33,419 bases of DNA from Lysobacteraceae bacterium (GCA_004173415.1 SEHC01000006.1:1-33419), one strand, 5' to 3'; positions 22,843 through 31,157 are shown, counted from the first letter of the stretch. Notes: generated from the letters alone by a model not told the origin. Made by a program: numbers and translations.

Positions 22843-24183
22843 CTAGGCCGGGGCGGCGCCCGCGGGGCCGGCGACCGCTTCGTCCGCCGCCGGAATCGTC
22901 GGCAGGTCCGCGGCGATCATCTGCAGGGTCCGCGCCAGGGCGCCGCGTCCCTGCAGGACCAGCGCCTGCCCGGCTTCGACCATCGCCCCGCGGCGCGCAC
23001 GATCCTGCAGCAGCTCGTCCAGCGCCGTGGCGATGCCCTCGGCGTCCTCACGGATTTCCAGCGCGCCGGCTTCGCGCAGGCGGCGCGAGATCTCGGCGAA
23101 GTTGTGCAGGTGCGGGCCGGTGACCATGGCGGTGCCGACCGCGGCCGGCTCCAGCAGGTTGTGCCCACCCACGGCCTGCAGGCTGCCGCCGACGAAGGCC
23201 ACTTCGGCGCAGGCGTAGAAGGCCATCAGTTCGCCGAGGGTATCGATCACGAACACCGCATCGTCCGCGCCCGGCCAGGTATGGGCGCGCCGGGTGCCGA
23301 CCCGCCAGCCGGCGCCCGCAGCCTGGTCGGCCACCCGCGGGAAGCGCTCCGGATGGCGCGGCGCCCACAGCAACAGCAGGTCCGGGTAGCGCTGGCGCAG
23401 GCGGCGGTGGATGGCGATCACCGCCGCCTCCTCGTCTTCATGGGTGCTGGCCGCGATCCACGCCCTGCGCGTGCCCAGGCCGCTGCCGAACGCGTGCACG
23501 AATTCCACGATCCCCTGCGGCACGGCGATGTCGAACTTGAGGTTGCCGGTGTCGACCACATGGTCGGGTTGCGCCCCCAGGGCCACGAAGCGCTTGCCGT
23601 CGGCGCCGGACTGCGCGCCGATCCGCCGCAGGGTTCGCACCACCCGCGAGATCAATGGCGCAAGCACCCGGTAGCCGCGCAGGGAACGCGCCGACAGGCG
23701 CGCGTTGAGGATGTAGGTGGGGATGCCGCGGTCGCGGCAACCGAACAGCAGGTTGGGCCACAGCTCGGTTTCCATCACCAGCGCCAGCCTCGGGCGGTAC
23801 TGGCCGAGGAAGCGTGACACCGCGCCCGGCAGGTCGTAGGGCACGTAGACGTGGTCCACGCCCTCGCCCCACAGCGCACGCACGCGTTCGGAGCCGGTCG
23901 GGGTGATCGTGGTGACCAGCCAGCGCCATTGCGGATGCGCGCGGCGCAGCGCGTCGACCACCGGCGCGGCGGCGTTGACCTCGCCCACCGAGACCGCGTG
24001 CAGCCATACGTCCACGCGCGGTGAGGGCTGCGGATAGGACGCGTAGCGTTCGTTCCAGCGCTGGAAATACTCGCGAAAACGAAAGCCGCGCCAGATCAGG
24101 TGGTAGACCGTGACCGGCGTAAGTACATAGAGCACGGCCGAATACAGGCCACGCAGGAAACGCTCGGTCAGGTCCATCCGCAT
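22843..24183 (-). CDS. waaA: 3-deoxy-D-manno-octulosonic acid (Kdo) transferase
   Basis: The 446-aa inner-membrane glycosyltransferase adds Kdo to the lipid A precursor, the first core step of LPS synthesis. It starts with a membrane anchor (LRGLYSAVLYVLTPVTVYHL). The family motifs follow: VWLHAVSVGEVNAAAPVV (about residue 59), LVTTITPTGSERV, VMETELWPNLLFGC, NARLSARSLRGYRV, the central GNLKFD, and GSLQAVGGHNLLEPAA near residue 360. ATG 24183 is used instead of the track's much earlier start. It has no Shine-Dalgarno but a TATCCT -10-like sequence ends six bases before it. It is divergent from an LpxL homologue 38 bases away and converges with tolC. Confidence 0.95.
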   Translation of the reverse strand: MRMDLTERFLRGLYSAVLYVLTPVTVYHLIWRGFRFREYFQRWNERYASYPQPSPRVDVWLHAVSVGEVNAAAPVVDALRRAHPQWRWLVTTITPTGSERVRALWGEGVDHVYVPYDLPGAVSRFLGQYRPRLALVMETELWPNLLFGCRDRGIPTYILNARLSARSLRGYRVLAPLISRVVRTLRRIGAQSGADGKRFVALGAQPDHVVDTGNLKFDIAVPQGIVEFVHAFGSGLGTRRAWIAASTHEDEEAAVIAIHRRLRQRYPDLLLLWAPRHPERFPRVADQAAGAGWRVGTRRAHTWPGADDAVFVIDTLGELMAFYACAEVAFVGGSLQAVGGHNLLEPAAVGTAMVTGPHLHNFAEISRRLREAGALEIREDAEGIATALDELLQDRARRGAMVEAGQALVLQGRGALARTLQMIAADLPTIPAADEAVAGPAGAAPA

Positions 24184-24221
24184 CGCGAAAGGATAACCAA
24201 CTGAACCGGTAGAATCCCGGT
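24184..24221. promoter_or_regulatory. Back-to-back leaderless promoters, waaA and lpxL homologue
   Basis: The gap between divergent start codons is only 38 bases. On the minus strand TATCCT (24195-24190) is followed by six bases and ATG; on the plus strand TAGAAT (24210-24215) is followed by six bases and ATG. Neither gene has a Shine-Dalgarno, so transcription from these -10 elements would begin at or near the A of each start codon. No good -35 hexamer is seen at the usual distance on either strand, so the -10 calls are suggestive only. Confidence 0.45.
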
Positions 24222-25142
24222 ATGGCAGAACCCGGCAGCGAGCACGACCCGGCCCCCCTGGGTCCCCGACAATGGCCGGCGTGGCTCGGCATCGGCGCCG
24301 CCGCGCTGCTGGCGCGACTGCCGTGGCCGTTGCAGCGCGGGATGGGCCGCTTGCTGGGCCGCTTCCTGCAGCTGCTGTTGCGCGATCGCCGGCACGTGGC
24401 CGCACGCAACATCGCCCTGTGCTTTCCCGAACTCGACGCGGCCGCGCAGGCGCGATTGCTGGACCGGAGCTTTTCCGAGCTGGGCATCGGCCTGTTCGAG
24501 TTCGCCCGCGCCTGGTGGGGCAGCGTGGCGCCGCAGCGTCGCGGCTTGCGCGTCGAGGGCCTGGAGCACCTGCATGCCGCGCAGGCCGGTGGCCGCGGGG
24601 TGATCGTGGTCTCCGGCCACTTCACCACCCTGGAGATCGCCGCGCGGCTGATGTGCGCGTATGCGCCGCTGGCCGGCATGTACCGCCCGCATGACCAGGC
24701 GGCGATGGAATGGGCGGTCCGCCGCGGCCGCCTGCGCTACGCCAGCCACATGTTCACCCGCGAGGAACTGCGGCCGGCGCTGAAGCACCTCAAGCAGGGT
24801 GGCTTGCTGTGGTTCGCCCCGGACCAGGACACGCGGCGCGGCGAGAGCGTGTTCGCGCCGTTCTTCGGCCTGCCCGCGCACAGCCTGACCTCGACCCACC
24901 AGCTGGCGCGCCTGTCGGGGGCGGCCGTCATCGCCTTCGCCCACGAGCGCCGGGACGATGGCGGCTACACCCTGCGCCTGTCGCCGGCGTTCGAGGACTT
25001 CCCGTCGAAAGACGCCAGCGCCGACACCGCCCGGGTGATGGCCGCGATCGAGGCCATGGTGCGGACGGTACCGGCCCAGTACCTGTGGATCCATCGACGC
25101 TTCAAGCGCCAGCCGGACGGACGCGGCAAGCTCTACGAATAG
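24222..25142 (+). CDS. LpxL/HtrB-family lipid A acyltransferase
   Basis: The 306-aa protein has the single N-terminal membrane segment and family blocks of late acyltransferases: DRRHVAARNIALCFPELD, then VIVVSGHFTTLEIA, whose HX4E holds the catalytic pair (H and E), then MYRPHDQAAMEW, QGGLLWFAPDQDTRRGESVFAPFFGLPA and a C-terminal PAQYLWIHRRFKRQP. LpxL-type enzymes add a secondary acyl chain to Kdo2-lipid A at the inner membrane. Which acyl position it uses, and whether it is LpxL or LpxM, cannot be told from sequence alone. It is divergent from waaA. Its end meets the end of a second paralogue on the opposite strand; their stop codons share a palindrome. Confidence 0.92.
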   Translation: MAEPGSEHDPAPLGPRQWPAWLGIGAAALLARLPWPLQRGMGRLLGRFLQLLLRDRRHVAARNIALCFPELDAAAQARLLDRSFSELGIGLFEFARAWWGSVAPQRRGLRVEGLEHLHAAQAGGRGVIVVSGHFTTLEIAARLMCAYAPLAGMYRPHDQAAMEWAVRRGRLRYASHMFTREELRPALKHLKQGGLLWFAPDQDTRRGESVFAPFFGLPAHSLTSTHQLARLSGAAVIAFAHERRDDGGYTLRLSPAFEDFPSKDASADTARVMAAIEAMVRTVPAQYLWIHRRFKRQPDGRGKLYE

Positions 25143-25145
25143 AGC
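25130..25145. repeat. Palindrome spanning both stop codons of the two lpxL paralogues
   Basis: GCTCTA-CGAA-TAGAGC is a perfect inverted repeat. The plus-strand gene ends at 25142 (TAG in the right arm) and the minus-strand gene ends at 25133 (TAG in the left arm), so each gene's last codons come from the same symmetric bases: both proteins end in LY followed by one residue (LYE and LYS). The six-pair stem is too short to be a strong terminator and lacks a T-run. Confidence 0.8.
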
Positions 25146-26032
25146 GGTGGTTGCCCGGGCGGGCGCGTCTTGAAGCGCCGGTGCACCCACAGGTACTGCT
25201 CGGGATGCTGGCGCACGACGTGTTCCAGTTCGCGCATGTAGCGCGCCGCATCGGCGACCGGATCCTCGCTGGGCCATCCCTGCCACGGGGCTTCGATGCG
25301 CAACTGGTAAAGCCCCTGCCGGTCGCGGTGGAACCAGAACGGCAGCACCACCGCCTTGCCGCGCCTTGCCAAGTCCGGGGTCGCGGTGAGGGTCGCGGCG
25401 GGCACGCCGAAGAACGGCACGAAGGCGCTCTGGTAGGTGAAATTCTGGTCGGCCGAATACGCCACCACGCCGCCCTGGGCCAGGGTGCGCAGCAGTCCGC
25501 GCACGTCCTTCTTGGCGATGGTCCCGGCGAAGGAGCGGCGTCGCGCGCGGTCGAACATCGCCTCCAGGCAACGGTGGTTGTTGCGCCGGACCACCACGTG
25601 CACCGGCTGGCCGGCGAGTTCCTGCAGCAGGCGCGCGGCGAGTTCGGAATGGGTGAAGTGGCCCCCGAACAACAACACCCCGCGTCCGCCCGCGACCGCC
25701 GCGCGCAGGTGCTCCACGCCCTGCACCTGCGCCAGTCCGGCCAGCGACGACGCGGGCGCGTACCAGGCCCGCAGCAGTTCCAGCGCCCCGGTCACGGTGG
25801 CGCGCAGGTTGGCGCGCAGCAACCGGTGGCGACGGCGTGGGTCGAGTTCGGGAAAGCACAGCGCCAGGTTGGTCCGCGCGTAACGACGGCGCTTGCCCAG
25901 CAACGGCCGCAGCAACCAGGCCAGGCATCGCCCCAGGCCCAGCAGCAGCCCCTGCGGCAACCTGGCGAGGGCCGCGGCCAGCAGGTCCAGTGGGGCGATG
26001 AACCAGCAGCGCCCCGGCAACCGCTCAGCCAT
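25133..26032 (-). CDS. Second LpxL/HtrB-family lipid A acyltransferase
   Basis: The 299-aa protein has the same architecture as the plus-strand paralogue: KRRRYARTNLALCFPELD, GVLLFGGHFTHSELAARLLQ with the HX4E pair, VVVRRNNHRCLEAMFDRAR, GGVVAYSADQNFTYQSAFVPFFGVPA and PEQYLWVHRRFKTRP. The two sequences are clearly related but far from identical, so they may add different acyl chains. The ATG at 26032 overlaps the stop of the ligase gene upstream by eight bases (ATGGCTGA), so translation is probably coupled to it. This makes it the last gene of an LPS operon that begins upstream of 28449. Its own 3' end overlaps that of the other paralogue by ten bases. Confidence 0.93.
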   Translation of the reverse strand: MAERLPGRCWFIAPLDLLAAALARLPQGLLLGLGRCLAWLLRPLLGKRRRYARTNLALCFPELDPRRRHRLLRANLRATVTGALELLRAWYAPASSLAGLAQVQGVEHLRAAVAGGRGVLLFGGHFTHSELAARLLQELAGQPVHVVVRRNNHRCLEAMFDRARRRSFAGTIAKKDVRGLLRTLAQGGVVAYSADQNFTYQSAFVPFFGVPAATLTATPDLARRGKAVVLPFWFHRDRQGLYQLRIEAPWQGWPSEDPVADAARYMRELEHVVRQHPEQYLWVHRRFKTRPPGQPPLYS

Positions 26033-27341
26033 CGTCCCGGGCCAGCAGGCTGCCCGAATACAGCGCCGCCAGCAGCAACGTCAGCCCGCCCCAGAAGGTC
26101 GAATAGAACGCCAGGTGGGTATTGAACGGGAACACGGTGACGCCGAGGGCCAGCATGGCCGGACGGGCGCGATCGCGCGCCTCGGGCGTGGCATAGCGCC
26201 AGGCACGCCAGGCCAGCGCCGCGCCGGCCAGCCACAGCAGCAGGCCTACCGCGCCGGTCTCGCTGAGGATTTCCAGCAGGATCTGGTGGGCGTGGTGGGC
26301 AGGACCGTCACCCCAGGCCGGGGTCTCGTCCGGGAACGGATCGCAGGCCGGGAACTCCTGGCGGAAGTTGCGCGCGCCGACGCCGTTGACCGGGTGCTCG
26401 CGGATCATGCAGGTCGCCGCGCGCCAGATCTGCGCACGTCCGGACAGGGCCACATCGACGCCGCTCTCGTCGGCGGTCAGGACCCGCGCGGTGCGCTCGA
26501 TCCGCTCCTGGAACTGCGGCGAGACCAGGGTCAGCACCACCAGCGACAGTGCGCCGAAGGCGAACACCGCAAGCAGCTTCCTCCACCCCAGCAGCCGCCA
26601 GCCCGAGAACACCAGCACCAGGGCGAAGGTCAACCAGGCCGCGCGTGCGCCGGCCAGCAGGATCACCATGCCGATCGCCGCGGCGGCCAGCGACCAGCCG
26701 GCCAGGCCGAAGCGCCTGGCCGCGGCGAACAGCGCGAACGGCGACAGGCTGGCGAGGATCACCCCGAGCTTGAGGTTGCACGGGCCGAGGATGCCGCTGA
26801 GCCGGTCCAGGGCGGCGGTCTCGGCAGCCGAGCACATGCCCCGGCCACTGATCAGGTGCTTGAGCTGGTCGATGCCCCAGAACAGGGGACTGGTGCCGGA
26901 AGCCACCTGCAGCAGCGCGTCCACGGTCCACACCGCGACGATCACCGCCAGCCCGTTGAAGGTGACGCGGCGGCCGTGCTCGTTGGCCACCGCCGAGGCG
27001 ACCAGCCACAGGAACGGCAGGTAGCGCAGGCCGGTGGCAGTCTTGTAGAACGCGTGGCGTGCGTCGATGGCATCGAACGAGGAGACCAGCTGCGGCGTCC
27101 AGTAGGCGAAGAACAGCACGCTGGTCAGGGCCCAGGCCGGCCCGCTGAGCAGGCGGGTGCCGCCGCGGAACCGCACCACCAGCAACTGGATGATCGCGGC
27201 CAGCGCGCCCAACACCATCACCGCCTCGGCGTAGCCGGCAGCCGGCCACAGGGCGACGAAGGTCAGTACCCAGGCAGGCGCCCAGCGCCAGCCGTGGGCG
27301 GAACCGGCCTGCTCAGCGTGGAGTGTGGGGCTCGTCGTCAT
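26025..27341 (-). CDS. O-antigen ligase (WaaL/Wzy_C)-family membrane protein
   Basis: The 438-aa polytopic inner-membrane protein shows roughly ten hydrophobic segments and the Wzy_C periplasmic loop with AQIWRAATCMIREHPVNGVG and the conserved HHAHQILLEILSETGAVG. Proteins of this family either join O-antigen to lipid A-core on the periplasmic face or polymerise O-units; WaaL and Wzy are hard to separate by sequence. The context (waaA, acyltransferases and a glycosyltransferase) favours a ligase or a core-linked function. I choose ATG 27341 rather than the track's 27467, because the earlier residues are Arg/Ser/Cys-rich shadow. It overlaps the glycosyltransferase stop by 29 bases and the downstream acyltransferase start by eight. 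Confidence 0.88.
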   Translation of the reverse strand: MTTSPTLHAEQAGSAHGWRWAPAWVLTFVALWPAAGYAEAVMVLGALAAIIQLLVVRFRGGTRLLSGPAWALTSVLFFAYWTPQLVSSFDAIDARHAFYKTATGLRYLPFLWLVASAVANEHGRRVTFNGLAVIVAVWTVDALLQVASGTSPLFWGIDQLKHLISGRGMCSAAETAALDRLSGILGPCNLKLGVILASLSPFALFAAARRFGLAGWSLAAAAIGMVILLAGARAAWLTFALVLVFSGWRLLGWRKLLAVFAFGALSLVVLTLVSPQFQERIERTARVLTADESGVDVALSGRAQIWRAATCMIREHPVNGVGARNFRQEFPACDPFPDETPAWGDGPAHHAHQILLEILSETGAVGLLLWLAGAALAWRAWRYATPEARDRARPAMLALGVTVFPFNTHLAFYSTFWGGLTLLLAALYSGSLLARDDG

Positions 27342-28449
27342 GTGCGAGTTCTTGGTAGAGGTCGAGCGTGGACTGCTGCATCGCGCGCAGGGTGTAGGGC
27401 ATCCTAGCCAATGGCGGTGGCCGCTGCCTGAGCAAGGCCCGCGCGCCGGCCAGCAGCGCGTCGGCATCGAACGGCGGCGCCATGCCCTGCGGCTGCAGTT
27501 CGGCCAGCAGTTCCCCGACCCCGCCGTGGGCCCAGCCCAGCACCGGGCAGCCGACCGACAAGGCCTCGATCACCGTGCGGCCGAACGACTCGGGCTTGCG
27601 CGACAACTGCAGGACCAGGTCGGAGGCGGCATAGGCTTCGGCGATGCGCGAGGTCGCCTCGGTGAACGCCACGGCGTGGGCGATGCCCAGCCTGGCGGCC
27701 TCGGCTTCCATCTCCAGGATGTAGTCCTCGCGGCCCGCTTCGCGCGCGCCCGGCAGCCACAGGCGCGCGTCGAGTCCGTCGCCACGCAGGCCGGCAAGCA
27801 GGCGCAGGCCATCGACATGTCCTTTCAGCCGCGTGCCCCGTCCCGGCAGCAGCAGCAGCGGCCCGCTGCCGGCCAATTGCGGATGCTGCGCGGCCAGGCG
27901 CAGGCGCAAGACCGGTTCGGGACAGGCCGCGCGCGGGAAGCGGGCCGGGTCGATCCCGCGCGGGATGACCCGCAACTTGCCCGGATCGGTGCGTGGATAG
28001 TGCGCTAGCAGGTAGCGGCGCACGGTTTCGGAAACGCAGACCACGCGCTCGCCGCGGGTCATCACCGCGCTGTAGCGGCCGGGCGAGTTGAGCCCGTGCA
28101 TGGTGGTGACGAAATGCGGCCGCCGGGACGCCGGGATGCCCTGCAGGGCCTTGAGGCCCAGCCACGCCGGCAAGCGCGAACGCGCGTGCACGATGTCGGC
28201 GCCCTGGTCCAGGAACAGGCGGCGCAGCGCCGGCAGGTGGCGCAGGCTCAGGATCGACTTGCGGCCGATGTCCAGGGCGACGTGGTCGGCGCCGGTATCG
28301 AGCAGAGCCGGCAGCAGGCGGCCACCGGCCGAAACCACCAGCGCGCGGTGGCCGGCCTCGACCAGGGCCTGGGAAATCTCGAGGGTGGATCGCTCGACGC
28401 CGCCGGATTCAAGCGCGGGGAGCAGCTGGACTACGGTGAGCCGACGCAT
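27313..28449 (-). CDS. GT4-family glycosyltransferase (LPS/exopolysaccharide)
   Basis: The 378-aa GT-B enzyme starts at ATG 28449. The N-terminal Rossmann domain has LLPALESGGVERSTLEISQA, common in GT4 enzymes, and an HARSRLPAW region. The C-terminal nucleotide-sugar domain contains LLLLPGRGTRLKGHVDGLRL and the EX7E signature ESFGRTVIEALSVGCPVLGW. This usually indicates a retaining mechanism with a nucleotide-sugar donor. Acceptor and sugar are not predictable from the sequence. It heads a coupled block with the ligase and the acyltransferase, so LPS core assembly is the most likely role. The small zinc-finger gene is 25 bases upstream on the same strand. Confidence 0.92.
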   Translation of the reverse strand: MRRLTVVQLLPALESGGVERSTLEISQALVEAGHRALVVSAGGRLLPALLDTGADHVALDIGRKSILSLRHLPALRRLFLDQGADIVHARSRLPAWLGLKALQGIPASRRPHFVTTMHGLNSPGRYSAVMTRGERVVCVSETVRRYLLAHYPRTDPGKLRVIPRGIDPARFPRAACPEPVLRLRLAAQHPQLAGSGPLLLLPGRGTRLKGHVDGLRLLAGLRGDGLDARLWLPGAREAGREDYILEMEAEAARLGIAHAVAFTEATSRIAEAYAASDLVLQLSRKPESFGRTVIEALSVGCPVLGWAHGGVGELLAELQPQGMAPPFDADALLAGARALLRQRPPPLARMPYTLRAMQQSTLDLYQELAHDDEPHTPR

Positions 28450-28474
28450 CGGCAGGACGCGCGCGGCCGCCGGT

Positions 28475-28672
28475 TCAGTCGGCCAGGACGAAGTGCGAGC
28501 CGCAGTAGGGGCACTGCACTTCCCGGTCCGCGGCGGCTTCGATGGCCAGGTACACGCGCGGGTGCGAGTTCCACAACGCCATCGACGGCAACGGGCAGCT
28601 CAGCGGCAGGTCGCTGCGATGCACGGTGTATCGCTTCTCTGCATTGGCGGGCGCGGTCGCGGTGTGGCTCAT
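28475..28672 (-). CDS. Small zinc-finger domain protein (zf-CHCC type)
   Basis: The 65-aa protein has the pattern expected of the zf-CHCC family: LPLSCPLPSMALWNSHPRVY followed by QCPYCGSHFVL, giving ligands Cys-His-Cys-Cys. The family is related to the NDUFS6/NUMM zinc domain of complex I, and stand-alone bacterial proteins of this kind have no well-established role. It is 25 bases upstream of the glycosyltransferase on the same strand, so they are probably co-transcribed. No membrane segment or export signal is seen. Length and motif are clear; function is open. Confidence 0.88.
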   Translation of the reverse strand: MSHTATAPANAEKRYTVHRSDLPLSCPLPSMALWNSHPRVYLAIEAAADREVQCPYCGSHFVLAD

Positions 28673-28756
28673 GGCGGCAGTGATCAGGGCAAAGAGGCGG
28701 CGAGTTTAGCACTTGCGCCTGGCGCCCCCCCCGCGGGGCAGGGCCGCGCATGCAGG

Positions 28757-28794
28757 CAAAACAAAACGCCGGCCGCGACTGGCGCGGCCGGCGT
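28757..28794 (-). terminator. Strong intrinsic terminator of yceI
   Basis: A perfect 12-pair stem, ACGCCGGCCGCG and CGCGGCCGGCGT, with a five-base loop is followed on the minus strand by TTTTGTTTT. It lies about 24 bases past the yceI stop. This ends transcription before the zinc-finger/glycosyltransferase operon and indicates that operon has its own promoter between 28673 and about 28756. Confidence 0.93.
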
Positions 28795-28817
28795 TCGGGG
28801 ACCGTGCGGCGCCGGGC

Positions 28818-29393
28818 TTACTCGGCCTTGGGCACACCGGCCTCGGTGGTGATGCGGATCTTGACCTCGTCGCTGACCGCCGGCGCATACAGGCCCAGAC
28901 CGAAATCGGTGCGCTTGATCGTGGTGCTGGCGTCGAAGCCGATGGCGGGCTGCTTCTGCATGTTCTCGCCGGCCTTGTTCAGGGTCACGTCGAGGACCAC
29001 CGGCTTGGTCACGTCCTTGATGGTCAGGTCGCCGGTGACCTTGAGCTTGCCGCCGCCCAGGTCCTCGACCTTGGTGCTCTTGAAGCTGGCGCTGGGGAAC
29101 TTGGCCGCGTCGAAGAAATCGCCGCTGCGCAGGTGCTCGTCGAACTTGGCGGTGAAGCCGTTCAGGCCGGACAGCGGCAGGGTCACGTTGACGCTGGAGC
29201 CGGCGACGTTGTCCGCGTCGTAGACCAGGGTGCCGTCGGCATTGCCGAAGTGTGCGCTCGGGTTGGAGAAACCGAAGTGGCTCCACTGGGCGATCACGTC
29301 GGTGTGGGACGGATCGAGCTTGTAGGTAACCGGGGCGGCGAAAGCCGAACCGGCGACAGCGAACAGGGCGGCGACTAGCAGGGTCTTGCGCAT
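28818..29393 (-). CDS. YceI family periplasmic protein
   Basis: The 191-aa protein has a signal peptide (MRKTLLVAALFAVAGSAFA-A) and the YceI beta-barrel signature: YKLDPSHTDVIAQWSHFGFSN at the mature start, GFTAKFDEHLRSGDFFDAAK, FKSTKVEDLGGGKLKVTGDL and DFGLGLYAPAVSDEVKI. YceI proteins fold as lipocalin-like barrels that bind isoprenoid or fatty-acid-like molecules in the periplasm; the physiological role is generally unclear. The start at 29393 has AAGGAG eight bases upstream. It follows the nitroreductase gene by 61 bases on the same strand and is closed by a strong terminator. Confidence 0.94.
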   Translation of the reverse strand: MRKTLLVAALFAVAGSAFAAPVTYKLDPSHTDVIAQWSHFGFSNPSAHFGNADGTLVYDADNVAGSSVNVTLPLSGLNGFTAKFDEHLRSGDFFDAAKFPSASFKSTKVEDLGGGKLKVTGDLTIKDVTKPVVLDVTLNKAGENMQKQPAIGFDASTTIKRTDFGLGLYAPAVSDEVKIRITTEAGVPKAE

Positions 29394-29454
29394 GACGTGA
29401 CTCCTTGGAATGCGTGGCGGGAATGGAAGCAGATGGGGAGTTGGAACGGGGTGA

Positions 29455-30048
29455 TCACTCGATCCGTGCGGCTTCGTCGAACGGCAGCCGCGGCGAGCGC
29501 GGGAATACGCCGGACGGGTCGCCATACCCAAGGTTGACCAGGAAATTGGACTTGATGGCGGTGCCGGAGAAGAACGCCTGGTCGACCTTGGCATTGTCGA
29601 AACCGGACATCGGGCCAGTATCCAGGCCCAGCGCGCGCGCTGCCAGGATCAGGTAGCCGCCTTGCAGGCTGCCGTTGCGGAACGCCGGCACGTGGCGGTT
29701 CTCGCGCGGGCCTTCGAACCAGCTCTTGGCGTCGGCCACGTGGGGGAACAGGAACGGCGTTTTCTCGTGGAAATCCTCGTCGAAACCGACTATCACGGTC
29801 ACCGGCGCGGCCAGGGTCTTGGCCAGGTTCCCGGCGTCCAGGGCCGGCGCCAGCCTGGCCTTGGCTTCGGCCGACTTGACGAAGACGAAGCGGGCCGGGG
29901 TGGTGTTGGCGGCGGTCGGGCCCCACTTCACCAGTTCGTACAGGGCATGCAGCTGGGCGTCGTCCACCGGACGCTCCAGGAAGGCGTTCTGGGTGCGCGC
30001 GGTACGGAACAACTGGTCGAGGGCGGCGGCAGCGAGGGGTTCTGACAT
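29455..30048 (-). CDS. Nitroreductase-family protein, RutE/malonic semialdehyde reductase-like
   Basis: The 197-aa flavoprotein matches the RutE type by memory: [76 protein letters not shown] and NLGYGD near the C-terminus. RutE reduces malonic semialdehyde in the pyrimidine degradation (Rut) pathway. No other rut genes are near, so it more likely reduces another aldehyde, nitro or quinone compound. The start at 30048 has AAGGA eight bases upstream. It is divergent from the ELM1 gene, with a 150-base gap containing an AT-rich stretch (30150-30175), and it precedes yceI on the same strand. Confidence 0.9.
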   Translation of the reverse strand: MSEPLAAAALDQLFRTARTQNAFLERPVDDAQLHALYELVKWGPTAANTTPARFVFVKSAEAKARLAPALDAGNLAKTLAAPVTVIVGFDEDFHEKTPFLFPHVADAKSWFEGPRENRHVPAFRNGSLQGGYLILAARALGLDTGPMSGFDNAKVDQAFFSGTAIKSNFLVNLGYGDPSGVFPRSPRLPFDEAARIE

Positions 30049-30198
30049 GGAATGTCCTTGGAAAGATGGAAAGAGGCCGGGGGGAGCGGAACCACGGCGC
30101 ACAGTGTAGACTGTCCCGCCTATGGCAACATCCTGACGCATCGAAACGGATTGTTTTAGTTTTTAGAACGATAAGCTCCCGTCATCCCGTAAAAGCCC
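30049..30198. promoter_or_regulatory. Divergent promoter region, nitroreductase/ELM1 gene
   Basis: This 150-base gap contains TACACT on the minus strand (about 30106-30101), a candidate -10 for the nitroreductase, and a T-rich run TTGTTTTAGTTTTTAG near 30150-30167, upstream of the ELM1 gene. No paired -35/-10 with normal spacing was found. The composition marks a promoter region, but exact elements are uncertain. Confidence 0.35.
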
Positions 30199-31149
30199 AT
30201 GCATTCAACACCCATCTGGACCCTCACTGACGGAAACGCGGGTAACCGTCGCCAGGCCCAGGCCTTGGCCGACGCCCTGGATCGCGGCGCGGTTACCGAC
30301 TGGGTCCTGCAACCGCATCTGCCGTGGAGCGTATCGGCGCCGCGCAGCTTCGCCGGCGCCGAGCATGCCTTCGGCACGACCTTCACCCGCGCGCTGGAAC
30401 AGCCCCCGCCGCTGGCCATCGGCTGTGGCCGCCAGGCTGCGCTGGCCACTCGCCTGCTTCGCGATCGCGGCAGCAAGGCGGTGCAGATCCTCGATCCGCG
30501 CATCGACACCCGGCACTGGGACCTGGTGGTCGCGCCCGAACACGACCTCCTGCAGGGCGATAACGTCATCACCCTGCTGGGCAGCCTCAATCCGGTGGAC
30601 GATCCGTGGCTGGACAGCGCGCGCGCCGCCTTCGCCGCCTTCGCCGCCTTGCCGCAGCCGCGCACCGCGCTGCTGCTGGGCGGGATCAGTTCCCACGCGC
30701 GCTTCGATCTGGACGCCTTCCAGCCACTGGTCGCGCGCCTGGAGGCGGTCCTCGCCCGCGACGGTGGCAGCCTGCTGGTCACCAGCTCGCGACGCACGCC
30801 GGCCGATCTGCTGGCGGCGCTGCGCGGACGCAGCTTCGGCGTCCCGGGGATGGTCTGGTGTGGCGAGGCCGATGGCCCCAACCCCTACGACGGCCTGCTG
30901 GCCTGGGCCGACCGCATCGTCTGCTCGCCGGATTCGGTGAACATGGTGTCCGAGGCCAGCGCGACCCATGCGCCGGTATTCGTTTCCGATCCCTGGCGGG
31001 TCAGCGGGCGGCCGCGCAGGTTCCTGGATTCGATGCTGGCCCTGGGCCGGGTACGCGAAATGGATGCGCGACTGGATCCATTCCCGGCCCAACCGCTGCG
31101 CGAGACCGGGCGCGTGGCCGCGCTGGTCAGGCAGCGGCTGGCCCTGTAA
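30199..31149 (+). CDS. ELM1/DUF1022-family protein
   Basis: The 316-aa soluble protein has the pattern of the ELM1-like family: an N-terminal IWTLTDGNAGNRRQAQALAD, LAIGCGRQAALATRLL, VQILDPRIDTRHWDLVVAPEHD, ALLLGGISSHARFDLDAF, SLLVTSSRRTPADLL and a C-terminal DRIVCSPDSVNMVSEASAT. In plants the name comes from a mitochondrial fission factor, but the bacterial proteins have no established role; the fold appears GT-B-like, so a nucleotide-sugar function is conceivable. It converges with glnE: eight bases separate the stops, and a GGCCCTG/CAGGGCC inverted repeat spans them. No Shine-Dalgarno is obvious at 30199. Confidence 0.85.
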   Translation: MHSTPIWTLTDGNAGNRRQAQALADALDRGAVTDWVLQPHLPWSVSAPRSFAGAEHAFGTTFTRALEQPPPLAIGCGRQAALATRLLRDRGSKAVQILDPRIDTRHWDLVVAPEHDLLQGDNVITLLGSLNPVDDPWLDSARAAFAAFAALPQPRTALLLGGISSHARFDLDAFQPLVARLEAVLARDGGSLLVTSSRRTPADLLAALRGRSFGVPGMVWCGEADGPNPYDGLLAWADRIVCSPDSVNMVSEASATHAPVFVSDPWRVSGRPRRFLDSMLALGRVREMDARLDPFPAQPLRETGRVAALVRQRLAL

Positions 31150-31157
31150 TCGCCGCG

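Noticed and set aside
25893-27407. 504-aa plus-strand ORF
   Set aside because: It is antisense to the O-antigen ligase-like gene; Gln/Arg/Gly-rich with no domain.
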